The notes under the pieces were generated by a model, which saw only the letters and a program-made list of their open reading frames with translations, made no database searches and was not told the origin of the DNA. Below are positions 1-8,186 of a DNA stretch of 32,622 nucleotides, piece after piece. The position numbers were made by a program, and so were the translations under genes. The stretch is from Candidatus Kapaibacterium sp. (lineage in GTDB: Bacteria > Bacteroidota > Ignavibacteria > Kapaibacteriales > Kapaibacteriaceae). Within the stretch, counting starts at the first letter, position 1. Each line of letters opens with the position of its first letter. Where the stretch lies: NCBI GenBank assembly GCA_025455735.1, contig JALOMA010000004.1, forward strand, positions 1-32,622. Direction: 5' to 3'.

Positions 1-279
1 CGCATCTTCACCACCACCACGGTCCAAGCGGAGTTCGGCCAGCACGAATTCACGGCCGCGGCAGTAGCAGGCGGCATCCGCCTGGTGGTGCCAGCGGGTT
101 CCGGTGAAGCGGTGGACATCACCGTCCATGACGTTCTGGGACGCCGCCTAGGCTTTACCAATGGAATGGTGGACGGCACGTCGCGCATCATCCACCTTAC
201 CAACGTAACGCACAGCCCCGTAGCCGTTGTGGTGACGGCCGGGGGCAGGCGCTATGGAGCTATGCTTGCCTTGAATTAA
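1..279 (+). CDS. C-terminal end of a T9SS-exported protein (partial)
   Basis: The frame is open from the first base and ends at TAA 277-279, so only the last 92 residues are visible. They contain the pattern of a type IX secretion C-terminal sorting domain: a beta-rich segment with 'VDITVHDVLGRRLG', matching the 'v.i.D..Gr.v' core of these domains, then a short strand-rich tail ending '...GRRYGAMLALN'. By family knowledge such a domain directs a Sec-exported protein through the outer membrane by the T9SS, after which it is cleaved. The passenger lies outside the window, so its function cannot be told. The gene is convergent with the DUF899 gene, 18 bases away. The 4879-8100 protease carries a related terminal domain. 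Confidence 0.75.
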   Translation, partial: RIFTTTTVQAEFGQHEFTAAAVAGGIRLVVPAGSGEAVDITVHDVLGRRLGFTNGMVDGTSRIIHLTNVTHSPVAVVVTAGGRRYGAMLALN

Positions 280-297
280 GCAGCTGTGAGACGTACC

Positions 298-891
298 CTA
301 GAGGTCGATGCCGATGGGTTTGGAATAGCTGTATTGAGGCTGCCATTCTCCTTGTCCGCCGTGGAGGAGGTCCATCATGGGGAAGATGGGCATGTAGACG
401 TCGCCTGGGCCAAAGACGTCCGAAGCGATATGCGTGATGGTGCCGTGGGCGTCGCGGTGAAACGTCGACATACCAGGCCATAGGTGGCGTGTACCGTCCT
501 GGATGCCGGCAAAGCCCATGGCATCCGTGAACGTGCCGCTGCTGTCGCAGGCCATGGGAATCGTCCAGCCGCGCGAAGCAGCGAACTCCTGCTGCACCGG
601 CAGGGGGTCGGCATTCACCAGCACGATCGCCGTCCGCGACTGCAGGTGATGCAGGTAACCATGGATACCGTCGGCCCACAACGTACAGTAGCTGCAGGAC
701 CGCCCCATGTTGTGGATGACGATCAGGTCCTGTTGTGTGCCGAAGAAGTCGGCGAAGGACCGCTGGCCGCCGGCAGTGTCGAACGTCCATGCCGGATCGA
801 CTGCCTTGGGATTCGCCTTTGCCGCTTCAACGATCCGTGCCCGCAGGGCAAAGTACTCCTCGAACAGGTGTTGCATCTGTTCACTGATCAT
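298..891 (-). CDS. DUF899-type thioredoxin-fold protein
   Basis: A 197-residue protein with no signal peptide, so probably cytoplasmic. It resembles the DUF899/AhpC-like thioredoxin-fold family: an N-terminal helical stretch, then 'QDLIVIHNMGRSCSYCTLWADG' near residues 54-75, where C66 and C69 form a CxxC pair at the position of the family's cysteine motif, followed by a typical 'HGYLHHLQSRTAIVLVNADPL' segment. The exact reaction of the family is not established; a thiol redox role is inferred. The start at 891 is chosen over an upstream in-frame codon (939) because AGGAGG lies 8 bases before it and because ATG overlaps the TGA of the GH18 gene as ATGA (888-891), implying translational coupling. 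It is the last gene of the minus-strand operon. Confidence 0.8.
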   Translation of the reverse strand: MISEQMQHLFEEYFALRARIVEAAKANPKAVDPAWTFDTAGGQRSFADFFGTQQDLIVIHNMGRSCSYCTLWADGIHGYLHHLQSRTAIVLVNADPLPVQQEFAASRGWTIPMACDSSGTFTDAMGFAGIQDGTRHLWPGMSTFHRDAHGTITHIASDVFGPGDVYMPIFPMMDLLHGGQGEWQPQYSYSKPIGIDL

Positions 892-2132
892 GGTTGGCCT
901 CCTGGTTGGATGCGAGGGGAAACGAGAGGATGGACACATTCAACGGTGCCATCGGAATATCGGACGAACAGGGGCGCCAGCGCCTGCCACGGCTGCTCGA
1001 TGCGTTCGCCAAGCATGGTATAGGCCTCGCAAACATAACGCTCCGCGGATGGCTGTGTCCTGGTGTGGGCTATCGACGTGGCAGACCCCGCAGAGCGTAG
1101 GCCATTCCATACGGCGGGATGTCCGCCATCATAACCAAGCGCCCAATAGGCGATGCCGGCCAACTGACGTTCCCTGGCAAACTGCACCTTGGCCGCCAGG
1201 GCCAGGGAATCGTCCCACCAGGTTTGCCGAAGCGGTGGCCCCTCGGTGGTAAACCAGGCAGAGGCCGTGGTGGGATCGTGGACGGAGGACTGGGCCTGGA
1301 CATCGGCGACGATGGAAGCGAACGTCCGTGCCCGCGAGGGCACGGTGGGCAGCACGGTGCTGCCCGGCTGGCGGCTTTCTACGGCCCATTCCCTGCCATA
1401 GAGTGGCATGGCCAAGACCAGCCGGGATGCTGGAAAGCCCTTTGCCAGCCATGTATCGATACTGCGGGTTACGGTGAAGGATCGGCCGGTAAGGGGCGCT
1501 ACGGGTCCTGCCGTGGGGGAGCCAGCCCAGGAATAGTCATAACCCATCATGATGCCAACGTCGCAGATGGCCGCCAGCGCCACGGCATCGAAGGCCTCTG
1601 CCCAGTCCACGGCGGGCAGGGCTATGGTCAATTCGGCATTGCCAAGGGTGCGCCGCAGCTCGCTCATGAATGCCGTCAGGGAATCACGCATCGGGCGGGG
1701 CACCTGTTCGAAGTCGATGTTCACGCCACTGGCATTGCTACCTTCCAGCAGCCTGCGAATGGCTTGGACGCAAGCCGAGCGTCTGGTGGCCGACGAAAGC
1801 AGCGCCGTGGTGGATGCTTCGCCAAAGCAGGTAATGGTGCAATGCAGGGCAGTGCTCGTGGCTTCGCACCACGGTGCTACGGGCGTCGTGCGCCATGCAG
1901 CCGCGTTCGTCAGTGCACCGGTGGCCGTATCGACGTCTACCGCAAACCATGCCACGTGTGTCAGCAGGTCGGTTGGCAGTGCAGCGAGCGCCTCTGAACC
2001 AATCCATTGCGGATACCACCCATAGACGATACGGAAAGGGGCCTTGGCGCCATCGGCGCCAACGGCTGGCGCGGGCCAAAGGCCAGCGAGTGACAGGGCC
2101 CCCATCAAGAAGGCAAGGCGCAGGTAGACCAT
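888..2132 (-). CDS. Secreted glycoside hydrolase family 18-like protein
   Basis: 414 residues with an N-terminal signal peptide (about 1-26, ending 'PAPAVGA'). It has a GH18 TIM-barrel pattern: the catalytic strand-4 motif reads 'ASGVNIDFE', with D140 and the probable acid/base E142; 'IMMGYDY' at 194-200 matches the beta-6 motif; 'MPLYGREW' and 'LAGIAYWALGYD' match beta-7 and beta-8. The first Asp of the classical DxxDxDxE is replaced (S/N residues), which also occurs in YaaH/SleL-like cortex or chitobiose-acting members. The substrate is therefore uncertain: chitin, or N-acetylglucosamine polymers such as peptidoglycan. About 60 C-terminal residues after the barrel are not recognised. It sits 36 bases after the MBL-fold gene and overlaps the DUF899 start by 4 bases. 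Confidence 0.85.
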   Translation of the reverse strand: MVYLRLAFLMGALSLAGLWPAPAVGADGAKAPFRIVYGWYPQWIGSEALAALPTDLLTHVAWFAVDVDTATGALTNAAAWRTTPVAPWCEATSTALHCTITCFGEASTTALLSSATRRSACVQAIRRLLEGSNASGVNIDFEQVPRPMRDSLTAFMSELRRTLGNAELTIALPAVDWAEAFDAVALAAICDVGIMMGYDYSWAGSPTAGPVAPLTGRSFTVTRSIDTWLAKGFPASRLVLAMPLYGREWAVESRQPGSTVLPTVPSRARTFASIVADVQAQSSVHDPTTASAWFTTEGPPLRQTWWDDSLALAAKVQFARERQLAGIAYWALGYDGGHPAVWNGLRSAGSATSIAHTRTQPSAERYVCEAYTMLGERIEQPWQALAPLFVRYSDGTVECVHPLVSPRIQPGGQP

Positions 2133-2168
2133 GGCACGAATATACTCTGCGGGAAGGGGCGGCAGCGA

Positions 2169-3098
2169 CTAGGCCAGATCGGACACGCTGAACGTCTGCC
2201 CTACGTTGGTGATGCCGGCAGCCATGGAAGGGTGTGTGTTCACGGCGGCAAGAAAGCGTTCCATGGGTTCGTTGAAGGCTTCGCGCCCCTGCCGAAAGGT
2301 CATGGTGTGGATGGGCAGGACGCAGCGGGCCTTCATGGCTGCGGCCATACGGACGGCTTCTTCGGGCGTGCAGTGGACGGCAATCCAGGGGTCGTACGCG
2401 CCGATGGGCATGATGGCTACGTCCACACCACCCCTGTCGGCCAGGCCTGCAAAGGAATCGGTGTAGGCAGTGTCGCCACCAAAGACGATGCTGCGGCCGT
2501 GGGCGCGAAGAAGCCAGGCATTGAAGCTGCGCCCCGCCCGATGACCCTTGGCACGATCGCCTTCGCCGGGAAGGCGCCATCCGAAGTGGCGCACGGGCAG
2601 TGCCTCGAACGAAATGTCATGGAGGGAGCGATGTTCGCCCCAGTCGGCTTCGTCGAGCGACTTCCAGGGCAGATCTTCGATAACGTCGGCAGTATTGCGG
2701 GCCGTAAGGCACGCTATCCGGCCGGGGGCGCGTTCGGTAAGGAACTCCAACGAGCGGCGGTCCATGTGGTCCATATGGGCATGGGACAACAAGACGATAT
2801 CCGGTGTAGGCATGGCCTCGGGCTGCAGGGCGGGGCGTGTAAGGCGGGCAGGACCCAGCGTGAGGCCGAAGATGCTTACGCCCACGCGGTTGAACAGGAC
2901 GGGGTCCGTTAGGATGAGCGTATCGAAGAAGCGTATCAGCACGGTGGAGTGGCCTATCCACGCAACCGTGATATCATCGCGGCGCCACCGCTCCGGCTGT
3001 GGCGTATGCGGGGGCGGAATGGGCGTGGAAGCCTGGGCAGGAAGGCCAACAAGGCCCAGTGCCGAAAGGAAACCCAAAAAGCGACGTCGTGTAGGCAT
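2169..3098 (-). CDS. Tat-exported metallo-beta-lactamase-fold hydrolase (UlaG/NAPE-PLD-like)
   Basis: 309 residues. The N-terminus 'MPTRRRFLGFLSALGLVGLPAQA' is a twin-arginine signal (RRRFLG followed by a hydrophobic stretch), so the folded metalloprotein is probably exported to the periplasm. The metal-binding motif is 'SHAHMDHMD' with H106, H108, D110 and H111; 'WIGHSTVLI' (H50), 'TDPVL' (D65), 'GGDTAYTD' and 'LPIHTMTF' supply the remaining conserved positions of the UlaG/NAPE-PLD-like MBL subgroup, which includes lactonases and phosphodiesterases. The substrate is unknown. ATG 3098 is preferred to an in-frame TTG at 3107 because the twin-arginine signal begins directly after it; neither has a clear ribosome site. 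It lies 39 bases after the small membrane gene and 36 bases before the GH18 gene, all on the minus strand. Confidence 0.85.
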   Translation of the reverse strand: MPTRRRFLGFLSALGLVGLPAQASTPIPPPHTPQPERWRRDDITVAWIGHSTVLIRFFDTLILTDPVLFNRVGVSIFGLTLGPARLTRPALQPEAMPTPDIVLLSHAHMDHMDRRSLEFLTERAPGRIACLTARNTADVIEDLPWKSLDEADWGEHRSLHDISFEALPVRHFGWRLPGEGDRAKGHRAGRSFNAWLLRAHGRSIVFGGDTAYTDSFAGLADRGGVDVAIMPIGAYDPWIAVHCTPEEAVRMAAAMKARCVLPIHTMTFRQGREAFNEPMERFLAAVNTHPSMAAGITNVGQTFSVSDLA

Positions 3099-3137
3099 GG
3101 GCGCCAAGGACGTACGGCAGGAATGGGGATTGTGCTG

Positions 3138-3383
3138 CTAGAGCAGCAGGGAAGCAACGAAGAGTGCCACCACAGCGGCAACGTGAACAAGCAGCCAGAG
3201 GCGCTGCCACCGTGGACGGTGCTGCCAGGACACGGATTGGTCGAATGGATCAAACACGAGGGCAATACCCCATGTTGCAGCGGCAAGGCCGGCATCACCC
3301 TGGAAGGCAAGGTAGTATACTCCCAGGGCAACAAAAGCGCCGTAGAGAAGTCGTTGAATGCGGATGGAAAGATCGGTTGCCAT
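3138..3383 (-). CDS. Small conserved-looking membrane protein
   Basis: 81 residues beginning 'MATDLSIRIQRLLYGAFVALG'. Two or three membrane helices are visible: about 11-27, a weaker one at 30-43, and 62-81. Between them is a polar loop 'FDPFDQSVSWQHRPRWQRLW'. I cannot name its function. The start at 3383 has GGAG about 11 bases upstream; an earlier in-frame GTG (3443) would add 20 residues that look non-membrane and lack a ribosome site. It is the first gene of the probable minus-strand operon and is divergent from the secreted-protein gene at 3459. Confidence 0.6.
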   Translation of the reverse strand: MATDLSIRIQRLLYGAFVALGVYYLAFQGDAGLAAATWGIALVFDPFDQSVSWQHRPRWQRLWLLVHVAAVVALFVASLLL

Positions 3384-3458
3384 AACGCAGAGGCTCCAGC
3401 GGGCAAATAGCGACAATGATAGGGCGCCACAACGACGATTCACAGCAAAGGTTGCACG

Positions 3459-4016
3459 ATGCGCATTATGAACGACACACTTTGTAGGTTGCTATCCATG
3501 AATACACCAAATGCACTTCGGGCCACACGGTTCGCCCTCCTTGCCGTCTTGTTTTGCTTCGTTCTGGCTGGGCCCGTGACGGCCCAGATTCAGTTCGATC
3601 CCAAACATCTCAAGGAATGTGATGCACCGTTGTTTCCTTGGGGCCAGACCCTTCGCCAGCTGATGGACTCCTGTGCCATGCGGGGGGCGAATGTTAGCTC
3701 CTATCGTCTGGAAGGCACCGATACGGTGTTGGATCTTCGTTTGCCACGCATTCGGATGAACCTGTTCATCAATGAAACGGGCTACTTCAAGTTTGTCATC
3801 GAACAGGTGTACGACGTTGACGTAACCGCGAAGGCGCGCCACGAAGATGTGATGCTGTACCTGCGCCAATGGTACGTTCGTCAGGAACGGTACAAGATCT
3901 ATGACGAACGCTACTCGCAGAAGTGCAATGGAATGAAACAAACGTTGTGGGCCGTCACTGGCAGCGAAAACAACAAACCTGCAACCATGATCCTCACGTT
4001 CGAGCGCCGCCCATGA
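3459..4016 (+). CDS. Secreted protein of unknown function
   Basis: 185 residues with a Sec signal ('FALLAVLFCFVLAGPVTAQ', cleavage probably after A or Q). The mature part, about 140 residues, contains cysteines in 'LKECDAP', 'MDSCAMRG' and 'SQKCNGM' and ends with a beta-rich 'ATMILTFERRP'. I recognise no family. The start at 3459 has AAAGG seven bases upstream, but 'MNTPNALRATRFALL' at 3498 would give a more ordinary signal-peptide length, so the start is uncertain. Its TGA overlaps the ATG of the next gene (ATGA at 4013-4016), so the two products are probably made together. Confidence 0.6.
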   Translation: MRIMNDTLCRLLSMNTPNALRATRFALLAVLFCFVLAGPVTAQIQFDPKHLKECDAPLFPWGQTLRQLMDSCAMRGANVSSYRLEGTDTVLDLRLPRIRMNLFINETGYFKFVIEQVYDVDVTAKARHEDVMLYLRQWYVRQERYKIYDERYSQKCNGMKQTLWAVTGSENNKPATMILTFERRP

Positions 4017-4642
4017 AGGCCATGTCTGGCCGCTGGCCCACCGTACTTGCCACCCTGCTTATCACCTTCACGACGTCGGCGCGTGGTTCCTCGGAGGATG
4101 GTCTCCGTGCCTACGCAGCACGCTGTGAAGGACTCTTCACCATTGGCGAACGCGACCTGCTGGAACCAGAGAAACGCTGGGAATCACTACGGGATATCGA
4201 CGACGACTCCATCCGCCTGGAGCTAGGCCGCACCTTCGGCCTTCTTGATACGGCCAATGCCTTGAGCGCTGCCGTGTCCATTCGTCTGCTGACGACATGT
4301 GCACCCAAAGGAGCACCAACGCTGGAGTTGTACCATGTGGCAGTGCCCGTGGACGACAAGGACGTCAGCGTTTACATGCTTACGCGACAGGATGGCCGGA
4401 TAGTGGGGCAGTCCATTCTTGCCACGCTTCATGCAACCTGTGCTCAAACGCTCCTGCGGGTATCCTATATGGACAGTACGCAGGCACTGCGGGTAGCCAC
4501 GATAACGCACTACTTCGACTGTTCGGAAGACGCCTTCCTGCGCACGGAACGCGGTGTTGTGGACGAGTTGGAGATAGGCGCTGATGGAAGCATACAATTC
4601 AAGGCACTGCCTGAAGACACAATTCGAGAGGAAGGAATGTAA
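4013..4642 (+). CDS. Secreted protein of unknown function
   Basis: 209 residues, start fixed by the 4-base ATGA overlap with the preceding gene. The N-terminus 'MKAMSGRWPTVLATLLITFTTSARG' looks like a signal peptide. The rest is soluble, with cysteines in 'AARCEGL', 'TTCAPKG', 'HATCAQT' and 'YFDCSED' that could form disulfides in the periplasm. No domain is recognised. It pairs with the upstream secreted protein and is followed after 58 bases by a strong intrinsic terminator, so the pair is likely a complete transcription unit. Confidence 0.6.
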   Translation: MKAMSGRWPTVLATLLITFTTSARGSSEDGLRAYAARCEGLFTIGERDLLEPEKRWESLRDIDDDSIRLELGRTFGLLDTANALSAAVSIRLLTTCAPKGAPTLELYHVAVPVDDKDVSVYMLTRQDGRIVGQSILATLHATCAQTLLRVSYMDSTQALRVATITHYFDCSEDAFLRTERGVVDELEIGADGSIQFKALPEDTIREEGM

Positions 4643-4700
4643 CCGATTGGCCATGCCATTGTTATTTACGGCAGAACCAACGATGAACCCTCCTCACCTT

Positions 4701-4743
4701 GGAACGGCAGCTCCCGGACGATAACGGCTGCCGTTCCTTTTTT
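4701..4743 (+). terminator. Rho-independent terminator after the secreted-protein pair
   Basis: GGAACGGCAGC (4701-4711) and GCTGCCGTTCC (4727-4737) form a perfect 11-bp stem with a 15-base loop, followed directly by six T residues (4738-4743). It closes the 3459-4642 unit and insulates the metalloprotease gene. Confidence 0.9.
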
Positions 4744-4878
4744 GTTGTTGGGGGTGCATGCCGAGGAACAGGGGGGTAGCCGTGGATGTTGTGGAAAACT
4801 CGCCAGTGCGTATGTTGATGGTTGCACAGCGCAGGACGTGTGACCATACGTCCGAGCATGACGGTATACGGAGTTTCC

Positions 4879-7800
4879 ATGAAGATTGTGTTCCTCGTTC
4901 TCCTGACAGTGATATCTGCCGTGGCTACTGCGGCCCAGCCAGTGGCTCTATTCCAGCGGCACCGTGCCCAGGGTGACGGTGTTCCAACGGTGGATGCCAC
5001 ATTCTGGAACGTAAACCCAACCCTTGCCACCCAGCTGACGGCCGCCCCTTCGGGCACTCGTTTTCAGATTCCCTTGGACGTGCCCTCCGTGGGGTCGGTG
5101 ACGCTATCCGTGGAACGGTATCGCGTATTTACGGCCGAAACCGAAGTGTATGCCATCACTGCCAATGGCCCCGAACGCCGGCCAACCCCACAGCAGCTCC
5201 TGCTTCGTGGTACCCTTGTGCAGAACCCCAAGGCGCGAGTTGTCCTCGCTGTCTACGAGGACCGCGTCCTTGGCATGATTACCATCCCCGGCAGCCACGG
5301 CACGTACGTACGATACCTCCTGCAGCCATTTGCCAATGATGGCAGTACCATCTGTTTCGACGAACGGCAGGCAGCACATCCCAAACCGTGGTCCTGTGCC
5401 GAAGAAGAAGCAACGGCTACGTCGGGCCGTGCTCCAACGCCAGCGTCGGTTATTGAACAGCGCATGAAGGACAAAGGCGAGCGCACACAGAACGCTGTTC
5501 GCCGGCTGCGTATTGCCCTTGAGGGCGACAATGAATACTACCGAGACCATGGACAGAACCTCAACAAAGCAGTGACGTATGCCGAAGCCGTTTTGGGGGC
5601 ATCCAGCGACATCTACGAGCGCGATGCTGCCATCGAGATACTCGCTGCGCGCATCGACGTGTGGACGGTGGCCGATCCCTATCCTGGCACCACGTCGGGC
5701 ACGCTTCTGACCCAATTCCGGGACCGTTGGCGGAACGTCAATGCCGGCGTGGAACGGGCCACGGCCATGTTGCTTTCCGGCGTGAACAACATTGGTGGCG
5801 TAGCCTATGTGGAGACGTTGTGCAGCAAACAATGGGGATATGCTGTTTCGGGCTTGAACAACAACATCACGTATCCTGCCGCAGGATACGTCTGGGATAC
5901 CGATGTCTTCTCCCACGAATTCGGCCACAATGTTGGATCGCCCCATACGCATAACTGTGCATGGAGCCCACCAATTGATTCCTGTGTAGCGCCCGACGGT
6001 GGAGCATGTTACACGGGTACGCGCCCCCGGTTGGGCACCATCATGAGCTACTGCCATCTGACGGCCTTCGGAACATCACTTGAGTTCCACCCACGTGTAT
6101 CAGCCTTGTTGACGGCCGAAGCTGCGGCGGCAAGCTGCAGCGAGCTCGTTAACCCTTTGGTAGTCGTGGCCAGGCCGGATACCACGGTATGCCACGGTGC
6201 CAACGTAACGCTGTCGGCTACCATCAGTGGTGGCCTGCCTCCCTACACAATCGTCTGGAATGGACCAGCCCTGGCCAACGCCAACAGCAACCCCACCGCC
6301 GCCGTTGTTACCCAAACCACACCCTTCATCCTTGTGGTTACCGATGCTACGGGCACCATCCGGCGGGATACGGTGGTGGTTACCACGTCGGCGCAGCCGC
6401 TTGCCGTTTCCATCCCATGGTCCGGAAGGGTTTGTCCTGGCACCGTGGCTCGCCTTGCCCCCGCCGTCACCGGCGGTACACCGCCATACACCTACACCTG
6501 GGCCATTGACGGGGCGGCGGCACCTTCGCTGCCACAGGGAATTGCCAACGTCACGATACCAGCAACAACGGCTATTGAGCTGACAATAACGGACGCCCGA
6601 AACTGTGTGGCCAACACCATGCTGGTGATCGAGACGTTCCCCAAACCACGCTTGGCGGTAACGTTGCCAGCTGTGGCCTGCCCGAACGATACGGTAGCCG
6701 CCGTGGCGGTAACATCTGGGGGCGCTGCCCCCTTCGAATACGAGTGGTTTGTGAATGGCGCCGACATGGATGAAGCAGGAGCGACGTTACGATGGATGCT
6801 GACAGACGATGCCACGGTGCGTTGTATCGTGACCGATCGCAACCGGTGTATTGACACCATGACGGTGAGTGTGCGGAGACGGATGCTGGACGTGGCAATG
6901 ACGCCACCAGCACTGCAGCTTCCGAACCTGTCGGGCTGTCGGGACACTGCTACGGTGACCCTTCGGATACAGAATTACGTTACCGATACGGTCCGTATCG
7001 TTGGCCTACGGTCCACCAGACTGCGGGCTACAACTGGAACGGCCGACACTGGCCTGGCGGCCCCCATCGTGCTACCACCTGGCGACCTAACAACTGTGCG
7101 GGTGCGCATTCGGGTGCCCTTCGATGGTCCGGTGAATGATACACTGCGGTTCATCGATGCGCGCTGTGGGAGAGTGTATGCCGTCCCGATTACAGGAATG
7201 AAGGGTTCTCTGGTAGCCTCACCGCAAGCGGTTGTCGACCTTGGCACGATTGCCTCCTGTAGCGTGGGGGCAACAACGACAGCCATGCTAGGATTGCGCA
7301 ACACGGGCGCCGAAGCAATCGACGTTACTGCGTTGGAAGTGTTCGGTGTTGATACCATCAATGCACCATTGCCTGTAACCATTGCCGCCGGTGCGTCCGT
7401 GAACATTCCCATGTACCTGTCAGGCATTACTGCGGGAAGTGGTTCGTTGGGCAACATTCGCTTGCAGTATACCAGTCCGTCATGCAATGGCAGGGCAGAG
7501 ATTCCCACCACATCCACGGTCTTTTCCTATCAGATTGAACACCCCGATACTGTTTTCTTCGGCACGTCGAATGTAGGAACTGCTGCCGTTGTGCGACCTG
7601 CCTCCGTTGTAGCTGGAATAGAACGCGTTCAACGGAACATTGTCGTTACGCGTGTCGACGTGGTGGGGCCGTTCAGCACCACGCTTCGTGCTGGTACAGC
7701 ACTGCGGAGCGGACGCCCAGAGACGTTCGCCATTACGTTTCATCCCGATAGGGTTGTGGGCCAAGGGGATGTCGTGGGACGTCTCTCCTTCGACGTCGAT

Positions 7801-8100
7801 ACCTGTGCAGCACCGTATTCGATCACACTGCGTGCCAACCATGACGCTACAACCAGTGTGCCCACAGCACTGGACGGAACCATCGACGTCGTCCATGACG
7901 CAAGCGCCGGCGTGGTGACGATAACGTCTCCGAGCGAGGCCACCATTGTTGTTTCCGACATCTTGGGCAGAACGGTTCAGCAGGCGGCCATGCCCGCTGG
8001 AACGTACCAGCACATCCTGGACCACAGTCGTCCAGCCGTCCTCGTGGTTACCGTCATAACATCGACATCGTCATCCCAACGTATCCTGCTCCATCACTGA
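4879..8100 (+). CDS. T9SS-exported reprolysin-like zinc metalloprotease
   Basis: 1073 residues. Order: signal peptide (about 1-20, 'MKIVFLVLLTVISAVATAA'); propeptide-like region to about 180; metalloprotease domain about 200-425; three Ig/PKD-like or SprB-like modules with 'GG.PPY' loops (about 430-680); an abnormal-spindle/choice-of-anchor-D-like region (about 690-990); and a T9SS sorting domain at about 1000-1073 ('TIVVSDILGRTVQQ'). The zinc site is HEFGHNVGSPH: H346, E347, H350 and H356 with G353, the M12B/reprolysin-type HExxHxxGxxH, and 'GTIMSYCH' supplies the Met-turn at M389. All catalytic residues are present. Start 4879 has GGAG five bases before it; earlier in-frame codons (4822 TTG, 4858 ATG) would extend the signal. 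It probably acts on proteins outside the cell or at its surface. Monocistronic by spacing. Confidence 0.9.
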   Translation: MKIVFLVLLTVISAVATAAQPVALFQRHRAQGDGVPTVDATFWNVNPTLATQLTAAPSGTRFQIPLDVPSVGSVTLSVERYRVFTAETEVYAITANGPERRPTPQQLLLRGTLVQNPKARVVLAVYEDRVLGMITIPGSHGTYVRYLLQPFANDGSTICFDERQAAHPKPWSCAEEEATATSGRAPTPASVIEQRMKDKGERTQNAVRRLRIALEGDNEYYRDHGQNLNKAVTYAEAVLGASSDIYERDAAIEILAARIDVWTVADPYPGTTSGTLLTQFRDRWRNVNAGVERATAMLLSGVNNIGGVAYVETLCSKQWGYAVSGLNNNITYPAAGYVWDTDVFSHEFGHNVGSPHTHNCAWSPPIDSCVAPDGGACYTGTRPRLGTIMSYCHLTAFGTSLEFHPRVSALLTAEAAAASCSELVNPLVVVARPDTTVCHGANVTLSATISGGLPPYTIVWNGPALANANSNPTAAVVTQTTPFILVVTDATGTIRRDTVVVTTSAQPLAVSIPWSGRVCPGTVARLAPAVTGGTPPYTYTWAIDGAAAPSLPQGIANVTIPATTAIELTITDARNCVANTMLVIETFPKPRLAVTLPAVACPNDTVAAVAVTSGGAAPFEYEWFVNGADMDEAGATLRWMLTDDATVRCIVTDRNRCIDTMTVSVRRRMLDVAMTPPALQLPNLSGCRDTATVTLRIQNYVTDTVRIVGLRSTRLRATTGTADTGLAAPIVLPPGDLTTVRVRIRVPFDGPVNDTLRFIDARCGRVYAVPITGMKGSLVASPQAVVDLGTIASCSVGATTTAMLGLRNTGAEAIDVTALEVFGVDTINAPLPVTIAAGASVNIPMYLSGITAGSGSLGNIRLQYTSPSCNGRAEIPTTSTVFSYQIEHPDTVFFGTSNVGTAAVVRPASVVAGIERVQRNIVVTRVDVVGPFSTTLRAGTALRSGRPETFAITFHPDRVVGQGDVVGRLSFDVDTCAAPYSITLRANHDATTSVPTALDGTIDVVHDASAGVVTITSPSEATIVVSDILGRTVQQAAMPAGTYQHILDHSRPAVLVVTVITSTSSSQRILLHH

Positions 8101-8113
8101 GATAGCCCTTGGC

Positions 8114-8145
8114 ATTGCCAGCGTACATTTACGTACGTATATTTG
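8114..8145 (+). promoter_or_regulatory. Bacteroidota-type promoter for the lipoprotein gene
   Basis: The sequence TATATTTG (8138-8145) fits the TAnnTTTG -7 element of Bacteroidota housekeeping promoters exactly. A partial -33 element, ATTG (8114-8117, consensus TTTG), lies 20 bases upstream. The predicted transcript would start near 8152, 35 bases before the ATG, which is preceded by AAAGGGTGG. The pairing is inferred from motifs only. Confidence 0.55.
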
Positions 8146-8186
8146 TTCCCTCCACAGACCTCAACAAATAGCTGAAAGGGTGGAAC

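Noticed and set aside
1119-1997. 292-codon plus-strand open frame
   Set aside because: It lies wholly opposite the GH18 gene, whose catalytic motifs and signal peptide are clear; its translation is low-complexity and matches no family.
1738-2580. 280-codon minus-strand frame bridging the MBL and GH18 genes
   Set aside because: It is out of frame with both well-supported genes and its Arg/Ser/Cys-rich translation looks like a shadow.
5104-6057. 317-codon minus-strand open frame
   Set aside because: Antisense to the catalytic domain of the metalloprotease; no ribosome site or recognisable domain.
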